DNA from: an uncultured Clostridia bacterium
GTDB taxonomy: Bacteria; Bacillota; Clostridia; TANB77; CAG-508
Direction of reading: 5' to 3'
DNA: 64,000 bases
Assembly: GCA_948502395.1 (NCBI GenBank)
Contig: CAOPES010000002.1
Coordinates: forward strand, 1-64,000
Below the pieces are notes generated by a model that saw nothing but the letters and a program-made list of their open reading frames with translations, was not told the origin of the DNA and did not search any database. Position 1 is the first letter of the stretch. Every line of letters starts with the position of its first letter. A program made the position numbers and the translations under genes. This document shows positions 57,469-64,000 of this stretch, in pieces.

Positions 57469-58686
57469 TTAATAAGTAATTTGTATATGAATTTTCCTTT
57501 GGATTAATACTTCAGTATATTTCATTAGGTTAGTACCTATTCCATTGCCTCTATATTCTTTTAAAACTGTCATATCTGCAAGATATGCAACTTTCTCTGG
57601 ATGTTCATAATAAACAGGATGATGATATACAAGTCGCATAGGCCGAAATGTTATAAGCCCTACACACTTATTGTCTAAATAATATCCATAAATGTGACCT
57701 GAACTTTCCAAATCTCGATATTCTTCATAAATCATTTCATCTGTCCAGTTTTCGAAATATGGTAGTTCTCTAAGAACTCTATATAGTTCCATAAAATCTT
57801 CTATCTTATCTATTGTTATTGCTTTAATATTCCTATTCCGTTTCATTTTGTTATCCTCCTCCAATGAAATCTCCATAGAATATGTTTTTCCGTCAGTTTC
57901 TGCATTGCCTGAAATCGTAGCTTTACTAATATGACCTTCTTCATTGATGATACTTGCTGTAATGACCAATCCTGAAGGTTGTAATATGTCAATTTTCTGG
58001 TTTTGCTTCTTCAAAAAGGCTTCAACCATACAAACTGCTGTTGTTCCTGATCCACAAGCTGTTTCATAAAAAAGTGTATCAATGGCTTTAACCCACACAA
58101 TCGGATTAATTTTTAGCAACTCTTGCTCTGTTTCACAGAACATAATACCAACTGCTTCACTATTTTCTAGTTTGTATTTGTGAATTAAATTCATTCCTTC
58201 ACTTTTCAAATTTTCTTTGTTTACAAGAAACTTTTTAGCTACTTCTTTTTGTACAACAACGCTTATCATTCCATTCATCTTGACAATAAAAACTCCATGT
58301 TCTATTTCTCTAATAACGTCATTACCATGATACAATGGAATTTCACACCAAGCTTTTCCGTTTTCATCAATTCCTGTATTAATGACATCTTTAGAATTTA
58401 CAAGCATTTGTAAATTTCCTTCTTTGCCATTCAGATAGATTGATGCTGCACTTCTTGTTGCATTACCACAAAACTCGCCACCCGCCATTTGTAATTCAGG
58501 TCTTTTTCCTATTTCCACGAATCCAACCTGTTCAACGTTTGCATGCTTTGCCATAATTGCATCATTAATTTTCTTCTTTTGTTCTTTAGTATAGTTCAAT
58601 CCATAGACAAATGCTGTATCATTTCCAGATGGTCTGTAAATTGAATACTTTACTTGGAACGAAGATGCGCAATGTTTTCTAGTCAT
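57469..58686 (-). CDS. DapF-like epimerase fused in frame to a short GNAT domain
   Basis: 405 residues from the ATG at 58686 (AAAGGAG). Residues 1-280 are a DapF/PrpF-fold racemase with both catalytic cysteine motifs, GGEFCGNATRSAA and ETACGSGTTAVC. Histidine racemases such as CntK share this fold, so the substrate is open. The second part (57469-57846) is a GNAT with VLKEYRGNGIGTNLMKYTEVL, but it ends about 10 residues later, shorter than usual. GNAT codon 1 is an ATG with a strong GGAGGAGG 8 bases before it, so it may also be made alone. Two ordinary in-frame CGG codons occur (57840-57838 and 57645-57643). Confidence 0.75.
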   Translation of the reverse strand: MTRKHCASSFQVKYSIYRPSGNDTAFVYGLNYTKEQKKKINDAIMAKHANVEQVGFVEIGKRPELQMAGGEFCGNATRSAASIYLNGKEGNLQMLVNSKDVINTGIDENGKAWCEIPLYHGNDVIREIEHGVFIVKMNGMISVVVQKEVAKKFLVNKENLKSEGMNLIHKYKLENSEAVGIMFCETEQELLKINPIVWVKAIDTLFYETACGSGTTAVCMVEAFLKKQNQKIDILQPSGLVITASIINEEGHISKATISGNAETDGKTYSMEISLEEDNKMKRNRNIKAITIDKIEDFMELYRVLRELPYFENWTDEMIYEEYRDLESSGHIYGYYLDNKCVGLITFRPMRLVYHHPVYYEHPEKVAYLADMTVLKEYRGNGIGTNLMKYTEVLIQRKIHIQITY

Positions 58687-58714
58687 AATGTCTTCTCCTT
58701 TCATGCACTAGAGG

Positions 58715-58793
58715 TTAAGTATAAAATTCCTTATACTTAATGTAATATATAAATTACATTGAGTATTATACTTCTATTTTAGCACAAAGTCAA
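58715..58793 (-). promoter_or_regulatory. Promoter with two inverted repeats before the DapF-GNAT gene
   Basis: Minus strand: -35 TTGACT (58793-58788), -10 TATAAT (58770-58765), spacer 17. Downstream lie TGTAAT-N6-ATTACA (58741-58758) and a perfect 10-bp repeat TTAAGTATAA/TTATACTTAA (58715-58740). Operator or leader hairpins. Confidence 0.75.
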
Positions 58794-58830
58794 GTGCTCT
58801 CAATGTATTTAGACTTTTTAATGTTTTAAT

Positions 58831-59817
58831 TTACTTTTCTATATTTTCGTCTATTTTTTCTTGAACATATTCTCTCGTTCCTACTTTTTGTAAAGGTTTA
58901 TATCTAACAGACTTATCTAATACTTTTTCATAAATATGTCCCCTTGCACCAACATTTTGCACAACTTTCGAAGTCAAATTTATTGCCTGTTCAAAAGTAT
59001 TATCAATAAATTCTTTATCTACATTTTTATGATTATCATAATAATTCTTAACGAATACAGATAGAAATGCATCTCCTGCACCAGTCGCATCAAGCTCTTT
59101 TGCACTATTTAAAAGTTTTTTATTGTATTCTGTGTTTTCGAATACAAAATCTGCTCCATCCTTTGCGTGTGTCACAATCATAAGTTTAGGTTGAAAAAAA
59201 TTGTATATATCAAAAACATTTGTAATTCCAAACCTATTAATTAAATATGGAACTACTCTTTCATTTAATTGTAAAATTTCAATTTTATTCTTCAATGAGT
59301 CAACTTTACTCTTCTCTAATTTCTCTAATTGATTAGTATTTCCTATATCTAACACTTTGTCACATTGAAATTGATTAATTACCGATAAAGATAGTTCATC
59401 TAAGTTATCTAAAACTACAACATCTGTATCTTTAACTTCTTTAGAGAAGTACTGTATGTTATCTAAGCTATCTTCATACCAAGTAGATTTACCATTTTGG
59501 GGAGAATTTTTACTACACTGATATGTTATTTTAGGTAGAGTATCTTTGTTAATTGTTAAATGATAAGCTCTTGTTGCTCTATCCCTTAAAAATATTTTAG
59601 ATGTATCAACGCCAATTCTTGAAAGTCTTTTTATAATAGTATTCCCTATTTTATCATTTCCACATCCTCCAATTATAGCACTTTGGCAATTCATATGTGA
59701 CAAATTTGCTATAACATTAAATCTCGAGCTTCCACCGTCAATTCCTAGCAGTTTTTTTTCATTATAGTAGCAATCAGCAATCAAATCTCCTAAAGCAATA
59801 AATCGTTTATTTTTCAT
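58831..59817 (-). CDS. PfkB-family carbohydrate/nucleoside kinase
   Basis: 328 residues. Opens RFIALGDLIADCYYN with GIDGGSSRFNVIANLSHM (substrate-binding), and has the PfkB signature DATGAGDAFLSVF with the catalytic Asp at about 245. Last gene of a tight operon with radical SAM enzymes. Substrate not predictable, sugar or nucleoside. Confidence 0.88.
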   Translation of the reverse strand: MKNKRFIALGDLIADCYYNEKKLLGIDGGSSRFNVIANLSHMNCQSAIIGGCGNDKIGNTIIKRLSRIGVDTSKIFLRDRATRAYHLTINKDTLPKITYQCSKNSPQNGKSTWYEDSLDNIQYFSKEVKDTDVVVLDNLDELSLSVINQFQCDKVLDIGNTNQLEKLEKSKVDSLKNKIEILQLNERVVPYLINRFGITNVFDIYNFFQPKLMIVTHAKDGADFVFENTEYNKKLLNSAKELDATGAGDAFLSVFVKNYYDNHKNVDKEFIDNTFEQAINLTSKVVQNVGARGHIYEKVLDKSVRYKPLQKVGTREYVQEKIDENIEK

Positions 59818-59820
59818 ATT

Positions 59821-60720
59821 TTACACATCCTTTTTAGCAACAGGATATACTGTAACATATTCTTCTGTTGCATTTTCTTGATAATATATCCAGTCTGAGC
59901 AATTTTTACAAGCTCCTTCATATATATGGTTTTGTAAATTAGAAATTATATTGTCTAATTTCCCATTTTCCATTAATTTTTTTACCGAATAGTTATAATC
60001 TCTTAAATTCCCCAGTGAATTTTGTGCAAAGAAGTCACAACAACAAGTTACTACTTCACAATTACTAAGAATTATAATATTGCTTCTTAATCCTTTGCAT
60101 TCTCCTCTAGTATATATATCAAAATTTCTAATTTTAGGATTTAAGTCCATATTTATACTTTGTGATCTATTTGTAAAATTGTGAAATGCAACATTAATTC
60201 CAAGATTATGAAAGTATTTTATAAATTTCTCTCTATCTAAATTTTCACCAGTATCAATCATAACTGCTTGAAGTTCTGTTTTCGAATGCATTTTATCTAT
60301 GCATTTTTTTAGTTCAATTAAGTTGTTTAAAACGTTTGATAAGTTATCTATCCCTCTTATTTGTTTATATACAGTTGTATCTAGAGTTCCAATTGACACT
60401 ACTACATAACTTATTCCAGATTCTGCAATTTTTATTCTATTCTCTTCATTAAGTAATGCTCCATTTGTTGATATTCTTGTGTTAATTCCTTTACTATGCA
60501 TATATTTAACTCTGTCAAAAAAATATGGGTCAACCAATGGCTCACCATTGAAATCCATCCAAATTGCTTTTTTATAGAACACATCCAGGTTATTATCAAT
60601 TATTTTATAAAACTCTTCCATATCAAGATGACAGTTCCTTGTTCTTGAAACACATATTGGACAAGAATAATTGCATTTACTTGTCGTTTCTATATATTTA
60701 ATAAGTAATTCATCATTCAT
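59821..60720 (-). CDS. Radical SAM protein with SPASM-like C-terminus
   Basis: 299 residues. Cluster motif CNYSCPIC (CxxxCxxC, about 15-22), FNGEPLVDPYFF (the GGEP-like SAM motif), STNGALL. C-terminal cysteines ILSNCEVVTCCCDFF and CKNCSDW suggest an auxiliary cluster. Three bases separate it from the kinase. Confidence 0.85.
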   Translation of the reverse strand: MNDELLIKYIETTSKCNYSCPICVSRTRNCHLDMEEFYKIIDNNLDVFYKKAIWMDFNGEPLVDPYFFDRVKYMHSKGINTRISTNGALLNEENRIKIAESGISYVVVSIGTLDTTVYKQIRGIDNLSNVLNNLIELKKCIDKMHSKTELQAVMIDTGENLDREKFIKYFHNLGINVAFHNFTNRSQSINMDLNPKIRNFDIYTRGECKGLRSNIIILSNCEVVTCCCDFFAQNSLGNLRDYNYSVKKLMENGKLDNIISNLQNHIYEGACKNCSDWIYYQENATEEYVTVYPVAKKDV

Positions 60721-60721
60721 A

Positions 60722-61384
60722 CTAGCTCTCCTTTACCAAAATATTAATATAATCTACTATTTTATCTATTGCGACTATTCTACAATCCTTTAATTTCTTT
60801 TGTTCTTGTTCGGAAACTTCCCAAAAATTTATTATTTCTGGAATATCTGATATTAGTAGTAATGATGTAAATCTATTGTTTCTTTGAATTGCTGTTTTTG
60901 CACAGTAAGTTGTCTCCATATCCACAACATCGCACTTCACAGATTTTGCAAAATTACAGTACTTTTTTGCAAGTGCACCAAGCATACATGGCGAATATCC
61001 ACATTTTACTGTTCTGAATTTTCCTGCTGTAGTAAGTGATGCTGTATTTTTCTCTACATCTACCACTGTTTTCACTTCCACAAAATCTCCTATTTTTATG
61101 TTAGCACTTAAACTACCTGCTAAACCAAAAAATAATATACTTGTGTCACTAAATAATTCTATTATATCTTGAGCTGCAATGCCTTGTGGCGATAATATTA
61201 ATAATCCCTGTTTGTTGCCTTTATCTATTTTAAATATGCAATTTTCAAAAAATGCACCATCATATACTTTTTCTATATTTAATACTTCTTTTAATCTTCG
61301 AAACGTCGATTTTAAGGGGGTCACTATAACTATTGATATACTACAACAAGAGTGCCCTAACATAATATTTTTAATCTCTTCCAT
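60722..61384 (-). CDS. MTAN/PNP-superfamily nucleosidase-like protein
   Basis: 220 residues. FGLAGSLSANIKIGDFVEV and VDMETTYCAKTA match the phosphorylase/nucleosidase (PNP_UDP_1) fold: substrate loop and ribose-binding VDMEx. It diverges from canonical MTA/SAH nucleosidase, so the substrate may be pathway-specific. One base separates it from the next radical SAM gene. Confidence 0.75.
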   Translation of the reverse strand: MEEIKNIMLGHSCCSISIVIVTPLKSTFRRLKEVLNIEKVYDGAFFENCIFKIDKGNKQGLLILSPQGIAAQDIIELFSDTSILFFGLAGSLSANIKIGDFVEVKTVVDVEKNTASLTTAGKFRTVKCGYSPCMLGALAKKYCNFAKSVKCDVVDMETTYCAKTAIQRNNRFTSLLLISDIPEIINFWEVSEQEQKKLKDCRIVAIDKIVDYINILVKES

Positions 61385-61387
61385 ATA

Positions 61388-62575
61388 TTAGCTCCATAAC
61401 AAATTTCTTATAATATCAGGTTTTATTACTCCATTTGGAACTTCAATTTTTCTTTCTTTAAAAGCTTTTACTATATCTTTTATTGCTACATCAATAAGTG
61501 CTGGAGTGATTATACATTCTCTTTTATCTGTTAAACAATTAAATCTTTTCATTCCATCAAAAGGACAGCCTCCACCGCAACATGCTAAAGCATTGCAGTT
61601 TGAACAATCTGAATTTTCATCCTTTGCTAATTCTATTGGCGAATTTTTATCAAGCATTTCATTTGTAACACGCATTTTTAAATCATCATGTTCATTATCA
61701 ATTTTTGAGCATCTTACAATTGATTTATCAGGTAAAATTGTTGTTTGGCTAGTATGTAGACCACATGAGAATTTCTTGATTTTACCTTCACATAATGGAT
61801 TTAATCTCCAGCTTAGTTGTGGAATATCAGCTTTTATTTCCTTTCTAACTTTATAAAGCTCAAGCATAACATCTCTAAATTCTTCTGCTAAGCTAAGGTC
61901 TTTATAATCTGGTGTCCAATGTGGGAGACTGTAACCAATTCGTGATGGAGAGTATTTTTTATCTAATTCAAGAATCATATCTTTGGCTTTATGTATTGTT
62001 TCAAGGCTTGCAACCATAAAAATACCAAATGGAATATTATATTTTTTAAGTAAATCTATTCCTTTTATAATATCTGGATACATATATTCTTGATTTATAT
62101 ATATTCTATTAACATTATCTTCAAATGTTGGCCCATCCAATGAAATGTAGACTGCAACATTTGATTTTGAAAATTTTTTAACCATTTCTTCTGTTAATAA
62201 TGTTCCATTTGTAGAAAAACTAATTCTACCATCAAAGTTATCTATAATAAAGCTTATTTCTTTAAAGAAAAGTAATGGTTCTCCTCCAATAATAAAAATT
62301 CTTTTTATATTTTTAAACCATTCTTTACTAGTAAGGTCTTTCCAGAAATCCCTTATATTTAAAGTTTCTATTTTTTCAACGTTATTTCCATATACTAAAC
62401 AATATTTACATCTTCCATTACATGCATGAGATATTTCTAATCTTAACTTCACTAATGAATTATCATAATAGTCAGGTTCCATATCAAAATCTAGCTCATT
62501 CAAAACAAATTTATTGTATTCAGGTAAAAAATACAATTTATTATTATCATCTAAGTCAAATTCTATTTTCTTCAT
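61388..62575 (-). CDS. Radical SAM/SPASM enzyme
   Basis: 395 residues. CNGRCKYC (CxxxCxxC, about 53-60), GGEPLLFF, FSTNGTLL, and SPASM-type cysteines in CSKIDNEHDD, CSNCNALACCGGGCPFD and a late Cys. This layout is that of peptide- or small-molecule-modifying radical SAM enzymes (anaerobic sulfatase-maturase-like). No precursor peptide gene is visible beside it. Confidence 0.88.
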   Translation of the reverse strand: MKKIEFDLDDNNKLYFLPEYNKFVLNELDFDMEPDYYDNSLVKLRLEISHACNGRCKYCLVYGNNVEKIETLNIRDFWKDLTSKEWFKNIKRIFIIGGEPLLFFKEISFIIDNFDGRISFSTNGTLLTEEMVKKFSKSNVAVYISLDGPTFEDNVNRIYINQEYMYPDIIKGIDLLKKYNIPFGIFMVASLETIHKAKDMILELDKKYSPSRIGYSLPHWTPDYKDLSLAEEFRDVMLELYKVRKEIKADIPQLSWRLNPLCEGKIKKFSCGLHTSQTTILPDKSIVRCSKIDNEHDDLKMRVTNEMLDKNSPIELAKDENSDCSNCNALACCGGGCPFDGMKRFNCLTDKRECIITPALIDVAIKDIVKAFKERKIEVPNGVIKPDIIRNLLWS

Positions 62576-62587
62576 ATATTAAATCTC

Positions 62588-63325
62588 CTATTTCTTTCTA
62601 TTCACATCTAATACAACTCCACTATCCATTAGAATTGTTTGTCCTGTAATTTTATTATCTTCTTCTATTAAATATTTGACTAATTTATATACGTCATGTG
62701 TCTTAATAATTCCAAAAGGCATATTTTTATCTGTGGTTTCCATCATTTTTTCAATAAGTTCATCATCTTTTTTATATCTCTTTAGAAAATTTGTTTTTAC
62801 AGATGCTAGTGCAATAGTATTAACACGAATTTTACAATCCATAAGTTCAAGTGCAAGTATTTTAGAAAACATTTCTATTCCTGCCTTAGTTATAGCATAT
62901 GGTGCACTTTTAATTTGAGGCAAAATTACTTGTTCTGAACTTAAATTGACGATATTTCCATTTGTTGATTTTTCTAGTAATGGTATGGAATATTTTGATA
63001 TTAAAAATGTTCCTGTTAAATTTACATCGATAACGTTTTGCCACTCTTCCTTTGAAAGATTTTTAATCATATTTCTTTCAGTATAGCAAAATATACCTGC
63101 TGAATTTATTAAGTAATCAATATGATTAGTTTTTTTAGATATTACATCAATTATCTCAACAATCCTTTCTTCAACTCTAATATCACATTTAAAAAATTCT
63201 ATTTTCTTATTATTGGGCTCATTCTCATCTATTCCAAAAACATGTATTCCTTCCTCTATAAAATTATTTGCTATACATTCACCTATACCAGAAGAAACCC
63301 CAGTTATTATTGCATATTTATTCAT
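62588..63325 (-). CDS. Short-chain dehydrogenase/reductase
   Basis: 245 residues. Cofactor motif TGVSSGIGECIANNF (TGxxxGIG), NSAG, catalytic YAITKAG (YxxxK) with Ser at NLSSEQV, and C-terminal GQTILMDSGVVLDVNRK. NAD(P)-dependent oxidoreductase in the radical SAM operon; 12 bases from the next gene. Confidence 0.92.
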   Translation of the reverse strand: MNKYAIITGVSSGIGECIANNFIEEGIHVFGIDENEPNNKKIEFFKCDIRVEERIVEIIDVISKKTNHIDYLINSAGIFCYTERNMIKNLSKEEWQNVIDVNLTGTFLISKYSIPLLEKSTNGNIVNLSSEQVILPQIKSAPYAITKAGIEMFSKILALELMDCKIRVNTIALASVKTNFLKRYKKDDELIEKMMETTDKNMPFGIIKTHDVYKLVKYLIEEDNKITGQTILMDSGVVLDVNRKK

Positions 63326-63335
63326 AAATCTTCAC

Positions 63336-64000
63336 CTACTTTTTTAAGAACTCATTTAGTGGTTCTTCTGCTAAGAAATTGCCATTATATATACAAGATA
63401 AAGCCACACATCCACAATAGCCATATTTTTCTTTTCTTAGTTTTATAACATCTTTGAAATTCTCAAATTTTTTTATGCACTCAGGTAGACTATTTTCAGG
63501 CCAAAATGCTGAAAATTCATTTTTCTCATCCAACTTGGCAATCCATGAACAAGGAGATACTTTTCCATCAACATTGATATGTATTAAATTTTTTCCGCCT
63601 GGACAATCTATACTATCCTTATCTAACATATTAGTTCTTCTCAGTTCTATATCAAAATCATCTGATTTATATTTTTCTCTCAACTTAGCTACCATTTCAA
63701 CTGTTTCTTTATATCTTTCTATAGGTAACTTAATTGTTTCATCTGTTTTAGCTCTTCCTGCTGGTATTAAAAATGCAAGATTAACTTTTGAAACTCCGCA
63801 AGACTTAGCAAGAAAAATCATCTCTTCTAGTTCTTCATAGTTTTCTTTCCATATCATAGCACTTATTCTACTTTTTATATTATTTTCTTTAAGTAGTTTG
63901 AATACTTCTACACAATTATGAAATGCACCAGATACTCCCCTAAAATTATCATGTGTTTCTTCTATGCCATCCAAACTAATTGAAACCAATTGAACTCCTT
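63336..64000 (-). CDS. Radical SAM/SPASM protein, N-terminus beyond the window
   Basis: The frame is open at the right edge. Visible: LVSISLDGIEETHDNFRGVSGAF (radical SAM barrel middle) and SPASM cysteines in DCPGGKNLIHINVDGKVSPCSWIAK and YGYCGCVALSCIYNG. The CxxxCxxC motif would lie outside. First known gene of the operon within the window. Confidence 0.85.
   Translation of the reverse strand, partial: GVQLVSISLDGIEETHDNFRGVSGAFHNCVEVFKLLKENNIKSRISAMIWKENYEELEEMIFLAKSCGVSKVNLAFLIPAGRAKTDETIKLPIERYKETVEMVAKLREKYKSDDFDIELRRTNMLDKDSIDCPGGKNLIHINVDGKVSPCSWIAKLDEKNEFSAFWPENSLPECIKKFENFKDVIKLRKEKYGYCGCVALSCIYNGNFLAEEPLNEFLKK

Overview
The window is AT-rich DNA from a low-GC, endospore-forming Firmicute of the Clostridia type. 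Evidence: sigH, dpaB, spoVB-like, ytvI-like, yabP/yabQ/divIC and a coat-like protein, a T-box upstream of thrS, dominant AGA arginine codons, and pilin-like surface proteins with a Gly-Ile-Thr-Leu-Ile-Ala leader. I read the genus from gene content only, so an uncultivated gut Clostridia lineage is an inference.

Layout. 0-10.4 kb: a surface-protein cassette of six pilin-leader proteins and a serine hydrolase, each behind a TTGACG-17/18-TAAAAT promoter. Four proteins end in a hypervariable C-type-lectin-like domain resembling targets of diversity-generating retroelements, and two end in leucine-rich repeats. 10.5-18.8 kb: AlkD-like protein, GH18 hydrolase, sigH, tRNA-Thr, T-box/thrS, ychF, an LPXTG protein and a sortase. 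19-28.8 kb: dpaB, pepF, a Xer recombinase, a class A PBP, a SpoVB-like flippase, femX, tfoX-like and HD genes. 28.9-34.1 kb: a GntR/ABC operon and a TetR/DUF4405/CMD/flavodoxin/cupin operon, both with visible operators. 34.1-34.9 kb: non-coding DNA with hairpins. 34.9-45.9 kb (minus strand): a large HhH/sigma-region-4 protein, rho, divIC, yabQ, yabP, an MBL protein, prfB with its programmed frameshift, and secA. 46-56 kb: a paralogous Cys-His-Asp pair, ytvI, a CBS protein, a kinase-ParB fusion, a coat-like protein, murD and an ITPase-like gene. 56-64 kb (minus strand): a VanX-like peptidase, a HisRS remnant, a DapF-GNAT fusion, and an operon of three radical SAM enzymes, an SDR, a nucleosidase-like protein and a PfkB kinase.

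Main discovery. Seven genes on both strands are interrupted only by single-base frameshifts, 14 in total. All 14 have the same form: an in-frame CGG triplet sits where one C precedes a Gly codon (GGA or GGT). Skipping that C restores the full-length, family-typical protein every time. I counted 17 in-frame CGG triplets by eye; only three are read through as ordinary codons, and those are in two genes. The effect follows both strand and reading frame, which sequencing error should not do. I propose CGG-directed +1 recoding (CGGN read as glycine) as a possibly undescribed translation system, with systematic sequence error or gene decay as the alternatives to exclude. Affected genes are pilin-like proteins, dpaB, a class A PBP, ytvI and one membrane-anchored protein, so a regulon is possible.
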